Shown piece by piece: positions 1-7,805 of a DNA stretch of 64,000 bases. This DNA is from Salinarimonas sp. GTDB lineage: Bacteria > Pseudomonadota > Alphaproteobacteria > Rhizobiales > Beijerinckiaceae. Both the position numbers and the translations under genes were made by a program. The notes beneath the pieces are model-generated. The model saw only the letters and a list, made by a program, of their open reading frames with translations. It searched no databases and was not told the DNA's origin. The stretch lies in assembly GCF_040111675.1 (NCBI RefSeq), contig NZ_CP157794.1, forward strand, positions 5,289,494 through 5,353,493, written 5' to 3'. How positions within the stretch are numbered: the stretch's first letter is position 1; each line of letters begins with the position of its first letter.

Positions 1-1
1 C

Positions 2-442
2 GCGCTGGAGAGCTTCCGGGCCGTGACCATCCCGGCGACGCAGGACCGGATCACCTGGGACATCGGCGACACCGGCTTCCTGATGCACCTCTCCGGCGCG
101 GTGCCGCAGGCGATCGCCGAGGCGCTCGAGGCCGAGCGCGCCCGCAACGACCCGCGCGGCGTGCTGGGCGGGCGGCGTCCCGAGGACTACGCCCTCTTCG
201 CCGTGCATCCCGGCGGACGCACCGTGCTCGACGCCGTGGCGCAGGGGCTCAACCTGCCGGACACGGCGCTCGGCCCGGCGCGCGACGTCCTGCGGGAGAA
301 CGGCAACATGTCCTCGCCCACGGTGCTCTTCGTGCTGCGCCGGCTCATGGACGCGCGCGGCGCGGCCGGGGAGCCGGGGCTCGGCATGGCCTTCGGCCCC
401 GGCATGGTGGCCGAGACCTTCCGCTTCGCGAGGGCGGCGTGA
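2..442 (+). CDS. Type III polyketide synthase, C-terminal part (5' end outside window)
   Basis: This is the C-terminal end of a chalcone/stilbene synthase-like enzyme, which condenses an acyl-CoA starter with malonyl-CoA units. The frame is open from base 2, so the start and the catalytic Cys lie upstream. Two family signatures are visible: the His loop AVHPGGRTVLDA and the Asn loop ENGNMSSPT, which supply the catalytic His and Asn. The C-terminal GLGMAFGPGMVAET segment is the usual Gly-rich end. The stop overlaps the next gene's start in a GTGA arrangement, so the two are translationally coupled. The product cannot be told from this fragment; alkylpyrones or alkylresorcinols are typical of bacterial members with the same neighbours. 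Confidence 0.9.
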   Translation, partial: ALESFRAVTIPATQDRITWDIGDTGFLMHLSGAVPQAIAEALEAERARNDPRGVLGGRRPEDYALFAVHPGGRTVLDAVAQGLNLPDTALGPARDVLRENGNMSSPTVLFVLRRLMDARGAAGEPGLGMAFGPGMVAETFRFARAA

Positions 443-1161
443 GCGTGCGCTTCGACGCCTCCGCGCGCGCGCCCGGCCCCGAGCTGATGGACGATCCGGC
501 GGTCGCGCCGGACGTGCTCGCGGCCTGCCTCGCCGACCTCGCGCGGGTGAACACGCTCACCCTCGGCCGCCGCCCCGTCCTCGGCTTCGTCGAACGCGCG
601 GCGCGGGCGCATCCGGGCCGGCGGCTGCGCGTCGTCGATCTCGGCTGCGGCTACGGCGACACGCTGCGCGCCCTCGCGGCGCTGGGGCGGCGGCGCGGGC
701 TCGCGCTCGATCTGGAGGGGATCGACCTGTCGCCGAACGCCGTCGCCGCCGCCCGCGCCGCGACCGATCCGGCGGACGCCGTCGCCTACCGGGTCGGCGA
801 CGCGCTGGCCGAGGAGGGCGCGCGGCCGGACCTGATCGTCTCGTCCCTCGTCGCCCACCATCTCGCGGACGCCGACATCGTCGCGCTGCTGGACCGCATG
901 GAGCGGCGCGCCGGGATCGGCTGGCTGGTGAACGACCTGCGCCGCTCGCGCCTCTCCTTCCACGGCTTCCGCGCGCTCGCGGCGGCGATGCGCTGGCATC
1001 CCTTCGTGCGTCACGACGGTCCGCTCTCCATCGCCCGCGGCTTCACCGAGGCCGACTGGCGCAGCCTCGCGGCGGCGGCCGGCCTCGACGGCGCCGTCGC
1101 GATCCGGCGGCGCTTTCCGTTCCGGCTGACCGTCGAGCGCCTGCGGGAGGCTCCGCGATGA
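439..1161 (+). CDS. Class I SAM-dependent methyltransferase of the polyketide operon
   Basis: A 240-residue Rossmann-fold methyltransferase. Motif I (VVDLGCGYGDT, residues about 65-75) binds SAM and is followed by an acidic motif II (LEGIDLSPNAV). The start is GTG at 439, overlapping the polyketide synthase stop by 4 bp. The gene is itself joined by an ATGA overlap to the FAD oxidoreductase. Type III PKS, methyltransferase and flavoprotein form a recurrent bacterial trio in which the latter two modify the phenolic or pyrone product, as in the Streptomyces srs genes. O-methylation of the polyketide is inferred from context only. Confidence 0.85.
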   Translation: MSVRFDASARAPGPELMDDPAVAPDVLAACLADLARVNTLTLGRRPVLGFVERAARAHPGRRLRVVDLGCGYGDTLRALAALGRRRGLALDLEGIDLSPNAVAAARAATDPADAVAYRVGDALAEEGARPDLIVSSLVAHHLADADIVALLDRMERRAGIGWLVNDLRRSRLSFHGFRALAAAMRWHPFVRHDGPLSIARGFTEADWRSLAAAAGLDGAVAIRRRFPFRLTVERLREAPR

Positions 1162-2378
1162 GCGGCGCGGACGTTCTCGTGATCGGCGGCGGGCCGGCGG
1201 GCGCGGCGGCGGCTTTGCGCCTCGCCCAGGGCGGCCTCGACGTGATGCTGGTGGAGCGCGAGGCGGGCCCGCACGACAAGGTCTGCGGCGAGTTCGTCTC
1301 CGGCGAGGCCTGCGCGATGCTGGACGGACTCGGCCTCGCCCCGCCGGCCCCCGAAGCGCCGACGATCGATCGGCTGACCCTCGCCGTCGGGCCGCGCACG
1401 GCGGAGGCGCCGCTGCCGTTCCGCGCCTGCGGCCTGAGCCGGCGCGTGCTGGACGAGGCGCTGCTCGCGGCGGCGGCGCGCGCGGGCGTGCGGCTCGTGC
1501 GCGGGCTCGCCGTCCGCGGCCTCGATCGGGGCCCGGGTGATCTCTGGCGCGCCAGGCTCGCGGACGGGACGACCTGCGCGGCGCCCCGGGCTGTCCTCGC
1601 GGTCGGCAAGCGCGACCTGCGCGGCCACGCCCGCCCGCGTCCCGCGGACGCGGATCTCGTCGGCTTCAAGACGCATCTCGCCCTCCCGCCCGCGGGCGCG
1701 GCGCGCCTGTCCGGGCGCATCGCGCTCGTGGCGTTCGCAGGCGGCTATGCCGGCCTGCAGCTCGTCGAGGGCGGCCGGGCCAATCTCTGCCTCGTCGCCG
1801 ACACCCGCCTGGTGCGCGCCGCGGGCGGCGGGCTGGAGGGCGTCGTCGCCCGGGTCGCCGGCGAGACGCCCGTCCTCGCCGATGCGCTCGCGGGCGCCCG
1901 CGCCCTGCACGAACGGCCCCTCGCGATCGCGAAGATCCCCTACGGCTTCGTGCATCGCCCGGCGGCGGACGATCCGCCAGGGCTCTACCGGGTCGGGGAT
2001 CAGGCGGGCGTGGTGCCGTCCTTGTGCGGCGACGGCCTCGCCATCGCGCTGCATGCCGGCCTGCGCGCGGCCGGGGCGATCCTGGCGGGCGAGGATGCGC
2101 GCGCGCACCACGCGCGGCTCGCGGCGGAGATCGGCCCTCAGATCGGGCGGGCGCGGCTCCTGGAGCGGCTCGGGCGCGGCGCGCTCGGGCGTCGCCTCGC
2201 CGTCGTCGCGGCGACGCTCGCGCCGGCGCTCGTGGCGCGCGCCGCGGCTGCGACGCGGGTCCCCGAACGCGCCTGGCGCAGTGCGATCACCAGTCGGTCT
2301 CCATCACCTGGATCGCCGCCGGCGTCATCAGGACGGCGAACAGCACCGGCAGGAAGAACACGATCATCGGCACCGTGA
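1158..2378 (+). CDS. FAD-dependent oxidoreductase (geranylgeranyl reductase/hydroxylase-like)
   Basis: A 406-residue flavoprotein with an N-terminal dinucleotide-binding motif (VIGGGPAGAAAALRLAQ, residues about 7-23), an HDKVCGEF segment typical of the geranylgeranyl-reductase-like group, and a second FAD motif (GDQAGVVPSLCGDGLAIAL) near residue 280. As third gene of the PKS trio it probably oxidises or hydroxylates the polyketide product. The last 30 or so residues are low-complexity Ser/Pro/Arg and overlap the end of the convergent tadC gene by 92 bp. They look like read-through of antisense sequence rather than a conserved domain, so the ancestral end was probably near 2290. Confidence 0.85.
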   Translation: MSGADVLVIGGGPAGAAAALRLAQGGLDVMLVEREAGPHDKVCGEFVSGEACAMLDGLGLAPPAPEAPTIDRLTLAVGPRTAEAPLPFRACGLSRRVLDEALLAAAARAGVRLVRGLAVRGLDRGPGDLWRARLADGTTCAAPRAVLAVGKRDLRGHARPRPADADLVGFKTHLALPPAGAARLSGRIALVAFAGGYAGLQLVEGGRANLCLVADTRLVRAAGGGLEGVVARVAGETPVLADALAGARALHERPLAIAKIPYGFVHRPAADDPPGLYRVGDQAGVVPSLCGDGLAIALHAGLRAAGAILAGEDARAHHARLAAEIGPQIGRARLLERLGRGALGRRLAVVAATLAPALVARAAAATRVPERAWRSAITSRSPSPGSPPASSGRRTAPAGRTRSSAP

Positions 2379-3240
2379 GCTTCGGCGGCAGCGCGGCGGC
2401 CTTCTTCTCGGCCTCGTTCATGCGCTGGTCGCGGCTCTCCTGCGCGAGAACGCGCAGGGCCTGGCCGATGGGGGTGCCGTAGCGCTCGGCCTGGACGAGC
2501 GCCTGCGAGACCGCCTTCACGGTCTCGAGCCCGGTGCGTATCGCCAGGTTCTCGTAGGCGAGCCGGCGGTCGTTGAGATAGGCCATCTCGGCGCTGGCGA
2601 GGGCGAGCTCCTCGGCGAGCGCGACGGAATTCGGCCCGACCTCGAGCCCGACGCGCTTGAAGGCCTGCTCGATCGACATGCCGGCCTCCACGCAGATCAG
2701 CAGGAGATCGAGCGCGTCGGGCCAGGACCGGCGGATCGAGAGCTGCCGCTTGGCCTTGGCGTTGGAGAGGTAGATCTCCGGCGCCTTCACGCCGACATAG
2801 GCCGCCACCATTACGATCGCCAGCCGCAGCAGCGGCGGCAGGCCGAGATCGGCGACCACGAACAGGTACAGGGCCGCGAGCGCGCACAGGCCGATCGGGG
2901 TCGCGAGGCGGAAGAACAGGAAGGTGTACTCGGCGCGCTCGCCGCGGAAGCCCGCCTGCATGAGCTGCATCTTCGCGGATTCGGTGCCGAGCCAGTCCGA
3001 GAGCTTGAAGCGCTCCACGATCTCCTTGATGCGCGCCTGCGGCCGCTGCCGCAGGGAGCCGCGGCTGCGATCCGCAGCGATCCGGTCGCGCTCGCGCGCC
3101 CGGATCCGCTCGCGCTCCACCGCCACCGCCTTCATGCGCTTGTCGAGATTGTCGCCGCTGACGAGCGGCATGGCGAGCGAGTAGACGGTGGCTGCGGCGG
3201 CGATCATGGCCAGCGCCGTGGCCAGCAGGTTGGTGTCCAT
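2287..3240 (-). CDS. tadC: Tad pilus inner membrane protein TadC (T2SS F family)
   Basis: A 317-residue membrane protein of the Tad/Flp pilus machine and partner of TadB in the inner membrane platform. Seen: an N-terminal membrane segment, a charged stretch rich in Arg (about residues 40-65), two hydrophobic segments around 120-165, the conserved T2SSF region (RSWPDALDLLLICVEAGMS) and a C-terminal membrane segment (VFFLPVLFAVLMTPAAIQV). It is the last gene of the Tad operon, 9 bp after tadB, and its 3' end overlaps the convergent FAD oxidoreductase gene. Confidence 0.93.
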   Translation of the reverse strand: MDTNLLATALAMIAAAATVYSLAMPLVSGDNLDKRMKAVAVERERIRARERDRIAADRSRGSLRQRPQARIKEIVERFKLSDWLGTESAKMQLMQAGFRGERAEYTFLFFRLATPIGLCALAALYLFVVADLGLPPLLRLAIVMVAAYVGVKAPEIYLSNAKAKRQLSIRRSWPDALDLLLICVEAGMSIEQAFKRVGLEVGPNSVALAEELALASAEMAYLNDRRLAYENLAIRTGLETVKAVSQALVQAERYGTPIGQALRVLAQESRDQRMNEAEKKAAALPPKLTVPMIVFFLPVLFAVLMTPAAIQVMETDW

Positions 3241-3249
3241 CGTCTCGCC

Positions 3250-4230
3250 TCAGATCTCGAAGTTGATCATGTTGCGCATCACCAGCACGCCCATCGCCAT
3301 CCACAAGGCGCAGCAGCCGAGCACGATCCGGCCCAGACCCGTCGTCCAGAGCAGCGAGATGTAGTCGGGGCTCGTGAGATAGGTGAGCAGCGCGACGAGG
3401 AAGGGCAGCGAGGCGATGATCGCCGCGGAGGCCTTGGCCTCCATGCTCATCGCCTTGATCTTGCCCCGCATGCGCCGGCGCTCGCGCAGCACCCGCGACA
3501 GGTTGCCCAGGGCCTCGGAGAGGTTGCCGCCGGCCTTCGACTGGATGCCGATGGCGATGGCGAAGAAGTTGGCCTCCGGGATGGGCACGCGCTCGGCCAT
3601 CTTCTGGATCGCCTCCGACAGCGGGATGCCGATGGCCTGCGATTCCATCACGTGGCGGAACTCGGTCCGGATCGGCTCGCGGGCGTTGATCGCGATCTCG
3701 CGGATGCAGTCCCCGAGGGGAAGGCCCGAGCGGATGCCGCGCACGATGATGTCGATGGCGTTGGGAAGCTCCTCGATGAAGCCGGCGATGCGCTTCTTCG
3801 CCCGATGGCCGAGCAGCCAGCGCGGCAGGCCGAAGGCGCCGACGAAGCCCGCGAGACCCGCGACGAGCAGGCTGCGCGTGAGCAGCAGGCCCAGGAGCGC
3901 GAGCACGACGCCGAGCCCCGCGCTCAGGAGGTAGAAGCGCGACGGCGGCCAGTCGAGCCCCGCCCGCGCGAGGCGCTGCTCGATCGTGACGCGGTTCTGC
4001 GCGTTCTTGCGGGCCTCGACCTCCTTGAGGCTCTGGGCGATCTGCTCCCGGCGGTTCTGGCCGCCCCCCGTCACCCGCTCGGTCCGCACCGCCGGACCGC
4101 GTGCGACGAGCGCGCGCTGGCGCTTCTCGGCGCGGCGATCGCCGGAGAGGATCGGATAGACGAAGACCCAGGCGAGGCCGCCGACGGCCGCCATGATCAT
4201 GGCCGCGGCGACGAGCGTGTTCATGTCCAT
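3250..4230 (-). CDS. tadB: Tad pilus inner membrane protein TadB (T2SS F family)
   Basis: A 326-residue integral membrane protein with an N-terminal membrane anchor (AAMIMAAVGGLAWVFVYPIL), a central pair of hydrophobic segments, a GspF-like cytoplasmic domain (LPNAIDIIVRGIRSGLPLGD, about residues 150-170) and C-terminal membrane segments. It pairs with TadC to form the platform on which the CpaF ATPase works. It lies 13 bp after cpaF and 9 bp before tadC, consistent with one transcript. Confidence 0.93.
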   Translation of the reverse strand: MDMNTLVAAAMIMAAVGGLAWVFVYPILSGDRRAEKRQRALVARGPAVRTERVTGGGQNRREQIAQSLKEVEARKNAQNRVTIEQRLARAGLDWPPSRFYLLSAGLGVVLALLGLLLTRSLLVAGLAGFVGAFGLPRWLLGHRAKKRIAGFIEELPNAIDIIVRGIRSGLPLGDCIREIAINAREPIRTEFRHVMESQAIGIPLSEAIQKMAERVPIPEANFFAIAIGIQSKAGGNLSEALGNLSRVLRERRRMRGKIKAMSMEAKASAAIIASLPFLVALLTYLTSPDYISLLWTTGLGRIVLGCCALWMAMGVLVMRNMINFEI

Positions 4231-4243
4231 CGCCGGGGGCCTC

Positions 4244-5749
4244 TCATTCCTGCGCCTCCGAGACCTCGAGCTTGTCGAGGGCGGCGGCGAGCGCGGTCTC
4301 GCAACCGTAATAGCGGGCCCTCTCCCAGAAGCGCGGGCGGCCGATGCCGGTGGAGCGATGGCGGCCGATCAGGCGCCCGTTCGCGTCCTCGCCGACGATG
4401 TCGTAGACGACCAGATCCTGGGTGATGATGACGTCGCCCTCCATGCCCACCACCTCGGTGATGTGGGTGATCCGCCGCGAGCCGTCGCGCAGGCGCGCCG
4501 CCTGGATGATCACGTCGATGGAGGAGACGATCATCTCGCGGATCGTGCGAGAAGGCAGGGCGAAGCCGCCCATGGTGATCATCGATTCGATACGCGACAG
4601 GCACTCGCGCGGCGAGTTGGCGTGCAGCGTGCCCATCGAGCCGTCGTGGCCGGTGTTCATCGCCTGCAGCAGGTCGAAGGCCTCCGGCCCGCGCACCTCG
4701 CCGACGATGATGCGCTCGGGGCGCATGCGCAGGCAGTTGCGCACGAGGTCGCGCATCGTCACCTGGCCCTGGCCCTCGAGGTTGGGCGGGCGCGTCTCCA
4801 GGCGCACCACGTGCGGCTGCTGCAGCTGCAGCTCGGCGGCGTCCTCGCAGGTGATGACGCGCTCGTCGTGCTCGATGTAGTTGGTCAGGCAGTTCAGCAG
4901 CGTCGTCTTGCCCGAGCCCGTGCCGCCGGAGATGACCGTATTGCAGCGGACCCGGCCGATGATCTTGAGGATGTCCGCGCCCGGCGGCGCGATTGCGCCG
5001 AACTTGGTCAGCTGGTCGAGGGTGAGCTTGTCCTTCTTGAACTTTCGGATCGTCAGCGTCGGGCCGTCGAGCGACAGCGGCGGGGCGATGACGTTGACGC
5101 GCGAGCCGTCGGGGAGGCGCGCGTCGCAGATCGGGCTCGACTCGTCGACCCGGCGGCCGACCTGGCTGACGATCCGCTGGCAGATGTTCATCAGCTGCTG
5201 ATTGTCGCGGAAGCGGATGTTGGTCAGCTGGATCTTGCCCGAGACCTCGATGTAGGTCTTGTTCGCGCCGTTGACCATGATGTCGGCGATGTCGTCGCGG
5301 GCGAGCAGCGGCTCGAGCGGGCCGTAGCCGAGCACGTCGTTGCAGATGTCCTCGAGCAGCTCCTCCTGCTCGGCGATGGACATGACGACGTTCTTGAGCG
5401 CGATGATCTCGTTGACGATGTCGCGGATTTCCTCGCGCGCCGAATCCGCCTCGAGGCGCGCGAGCTGCGCGAGATCGATGGCCTCGATCAGCGCGCCGAA
5501 GACCATGCTCTTCGTCTGGTAGTACTTGTCCGACTTGTGGCGCTCCTCGACGACGAGCGGCTTCTCGATCGCCGCCTTCGGCTCGAGCGACGTCGCCGGC
5601 GTATAGCCCGGGTCGGGCAGGACGGGGACCGCCTGCGGCGCCGGAGCCGGCGCCCCGTCGCCCGGATCCTTCGCGAGCGGCACCACCGGCGGCGCCGCTC
5701 GGGGCATCGTCGCCGGCTGGGCTCCGCCTTGAGATCGCTTACCGAACAT
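4244..5749 (-). CDS. cpaF: Tad pilus assembly ATPase CpaF/TadA
   Basis: A 501-residue secretion ATPase of the GspE/VirB11 superfamily that powers Flp pilus extension and retraction. Seen: a Pro/Ala-rich N-terminus, an N-terminal domain with LGYGPLEPLLARDDIADIMV, a Walker A motif (GGTGSGKTT) at about residue 275, an Asp box (ERVITCEDAAELQL), a Walker B-like segment (RPERIIVGEVRGPEAFDLL) and a His box (GHDGSMGTLHANSP). Length and motif order are normal. It sits in the Tad operon between cpaE and tadB. Confidence 0.96.
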   Translation of the reverse strand: MFGKRSQGGAQPATMPRAAPPVVPLAKDPGDGAPAPAPQAVPVLPDPGYTPATSLEPKAAIEKPLVVEERHKSDKYYQTKSMVFGALIEAIDLAQLARLEADSAREEIRDIVNEIIALKNVVMSIAEQEELLEDICNDVLGYGPLEPLLARDDIADIMVNGANKTYIEVSGKIQLTNIRFRDNQQLMNICQRIVSQVGRRVDESSPICDARLPDGSRVNVIAPPLSLDGPTLTIRKFKKDKLTLDQLTKFGAIAPPGADILKIIGRVRCNTVISGGTGSGKTTLLNCLTNYIEHDERVITCEDAAELQLQQPHVVRLETRPPNLEGQGQVTMRDLVRNCLRMRPERIIVGEVRGPEAFDLLQAMNTGHDGSMGTLHANSPRECLSRIESMITMGGFALPSRTIREMIVSSIDVIIQAARLRDGSRRITHITEVVGMEGDVIITQDLVVYDIVGEDANGRLIGRHRSTGIGRPRFWERARYYGCETALAAALDKLEVSEAQE

Positions 5750-5775
5750 CGCAACTCGTCTCCCCGTCGGAGGCC

Positions 5776-7020
5776 TCAGGACGCCTTGCGGCGCGTGAGC
5801 TTGGACAGGATCGGCTCGAGCATGGTCCTGCGGGCGCGACGCTCACCGGTGCGGCCGACCACGGCGCCGGCGAGATCGTTGAAGAGCTCGGCGCAGCGGG
5901 CGTTCGGCTGCATCTCGGCGATCATCTGGCCATTGTTGGCCGCCGTGCCGAACAGCTGCGCGTCGAACGGAAGCACGGCCGCGAGGTCGAGCCCGATCGC
6001 CTTGGCGAAGTCGGAGGGGCCGATCTCGGGGCGCTTGGGGATCGCGGCCTGATTGAGGACGACCTTCGGTGGGCGATCGTTCGGGCGCGCCTGGCGGAGC
6101 AGGTCCACCAGGTTCTTGGCGTTGCGCAGCGAGGCGAGCTCGGGCGCCGCCACGATCACGATCTCGTCGGACGAGACCAGAAGCCGGCGCGACCATGCGG
6201 TCCAGACGTGCGGCACGTCGAGGACGATCGCCGGCGTCGACGCGCGCAGGATGTCGAGCAGGTTGTCGAAGGCGGTCTCGGTGAGGTCGCAGGTGCGGTC
6301 GAGCAGGGCCGGCGCCGCGAGCAGGCTGAGCTTGTCCGAGCATTTCGACAAGAGCCGGTCCACCATGTTGGCGTCGACCCGCTCGGGCGCGAAGATGGCC
6401 TCCGCGATGCCCTGCGGCGGGTCCTGGTTGAAATCGAGCCCGGCCGTGCCGAAGGCGATGTCGAGGTCGACGATCACGGTGGACATGTCGAGCTTGCGCG
6501 ACAGCGCCCAGCCGACATTGTGCGCGACCGTGGAGGCGCCGACGCCGCCCTTGGCGCCGACGACGGCGACGGTGCGCCCGAGCGGCGGCGCGCCGGGAGC
6601 CGCGAACAGGCCGGAGATCGCCCGCACCACCCCGAGTGCGTCGATCGGGGCGATCAGGTAGTCGCTGACGCCGCGGGCGATCAGCTCGCGGTAGAAGGTC
6701 ACGTCGTTGACGTGGCCGATGACGATCACCTTCGTGCCCGCGTCGCAGACTTCCGAGAGGGCGTCGAGCTGGCCGAGGAACTCGCCCTGGCTCTGGTGGC
6801 GCGTCTCGAGCAGCACGACGTTGGGCGTCGGCGCCTGGGCGTAGGCGGCGGCCGCGGCGGGCGCGCCCCCGGTCTGGACGCGCACGTGCGCCTTCTGCAT
6901 GCGTCGGTCGAGCGCCGCCGCCTCGACGGCCGCGGCGAGGTCCGCCGTCTCGCAGAAGGCCTGCATGGTGATGCGCGGAACGGGAGGGATCATCTCGTCG
7001 CGCACGGGGATCTCGGTCAT
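5776..7020 (-). CDS. cpaE: Tad pilus localisation ATPase CpaE/TadZ
   Basis: A 414-residue two-domain protein. The N-terminal half resembles a response-regulator receiver domain without obvious phosphorylation function. The C-terminal half is a ParA/MinD-like ATPase with a deviant Walker A motif (VVGAKGGVGASTVAHNVGWA) and the switch segment VIVDLDIAFGTAGLDF. CpaE/TadZ proteins place the pilus machine at the cell pole. I chose the ATG at 7020, where the sequence MTEIPVRDEM begins and AGAGGA lies just upstream; the frame is open further 5' but that extension is Arg/Pro-rich noise overlapping cpaD. Confidence 0.92.
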   Translation of the reverse strand: MTEIPVRDEMIPPVPRITMQAFCETADLAAAVEAAALDRRMQKAHVRVQTGGAPAAAAAYAQAPTPNVVLLETRHQSQGEFLGQLDALSEVCDAGTKVIVIGHVNDVTFYRELIARGVSDYLIAPIDALGVVRAISGLFAAPGAPPLGRTVAVVGAKGGVGASTVAHNVGWALSRKLDMSTVIVDLDIAFGTAGLDFNQDPPQGIAEAIFAPERVDANMVDRLLSKCSDKLSLLAAPALLDRTCDLTETAFDNLLDILRASTPAIVLDVPHVWTAWSRRLLVSSDEIVIVAAPELASLRNAKNLVDLLRQARPNDRPPKVVLNQAAIPKRPEIGPSDFAKAIGLDLAAVLPFDAQLFGTAANNGQMIAEMQPNARCAELFNDLAGAVVGRTGERRARRTMLEPILSKLTRRKAS

Positions 7021-7043
7021 TGCGACATCCTCTTTCGCTGCGC

Positions 7044-7760
7044 TCAGTCTTCGGGGAAGGAGGTGGCGGGATATTCCGCCGCGCGCACCGCCCGGACGTC
7101 GGGGAGCCGCGCGTTGACGTCGATCGGCGTCGCGGTGCGCGCCCGGACCAGGTCGACCGGGTCGGCGACCTGGGCGGCGACGTTGTTCTGCGTGGCGCAG
7201 CCGTGGTTCCAGTGCTGCTCGTTGCGCAGGTTGAAGCCCGCGTCCGAGACGCCGAGGTCCTGCGGCCACAGCCCGCACCGGCTCTGGACCCGCGCGTCGA
7301 GCTGGCGGAACGAGAGGCGGATCGCCGCCGCGAGCTCGGCATTGGCGGGGCGGTAGCCCGACACGGAGAGATAGCCGGCGGGAACCCCGGCCGCGGCGAG
7401 CGTCGCTCTGACGCTCTCCAGCGTGCGCCGGGTCCCGATCTCGTCCCCGCCTTCGGGCACCTGCACGTGGAGCGCGCCGCTGCCGCCGTCGCGATAGCGC
7501 GCCGCGAAGGCGGCGACGTCCGTGCGCTGGCGCGGATCGAGGCCCACGCCCCTGATCATGACGTCGAGGACCGCAGGCGTCTGCGTCAGCGCGATCGGGT
7601 GGCGCTCGCGGTAGTCGGCGGGATAGGTGGAGCCGGTCTGGACGACCCGGTCGGCGCAGGCGCCGAGCGCCGCGAGGGCCCCGACGAGGAACAGGCGCCC
7701 GGCGAACGCGGCGGCGGTGCGCCGGCCGGTGCGGGGTTCGACTTGTGCGGTTCGCGCCAT
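7044..7760 (-). CDS. cpaD: CpaD-family pilus assembly lipoprotein
   Basis: A 238-residue protein with a signal peptide ending in a lipobox (LAALGACAD, Cys at about residue 35), so it is probably an outer membrane lipoprotein. Family features visible are YRERHPIAL, the OmpA-like middle part, and the C-terminal Cys-containing segment SRCGLWPQDLG followed by GCATQNNVAAQVADP. CpaD works with the CpaC secretin. AAGGA lies 9 bp upstream of the ATG. It sits 45 bp after cpaC and 23 bp before cpaE. Confidence 0.9.
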   Translation of the reverse strand: MARTAQVEPRTGRRTAAAFAGRLFLVGALAALGACADRVVQTGSTYPADYRERHPIALTQTPAVLDVMIRGVGLDPRQRTDVAAFAARYRDGGSGALHVQVPEGGDEIGTRRTLESVRATLAAAGVPAGYLSVSGYRPANAELAAAIRLSFRQLDARVQSRCGLWPQDLGVSDAGFNLRNEQHWNHGCATQNNVAAQVADPVDLVRARTATPIDVNARLPDVRAVRAAEYPATSFPED

Positions 7761-7805
7761 TCGTGTGGTCCTTGCTCGAAAGGTCTCGGCTCGAGAGTCT
7801 CGTCG

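Noticed and set aside
2138..3304. Longer antisense frame covering tadC
   Set aside because: It is another phase of the tadC strand, Arg/Ala-rich, while the tadC frame has clear T2SSF features.
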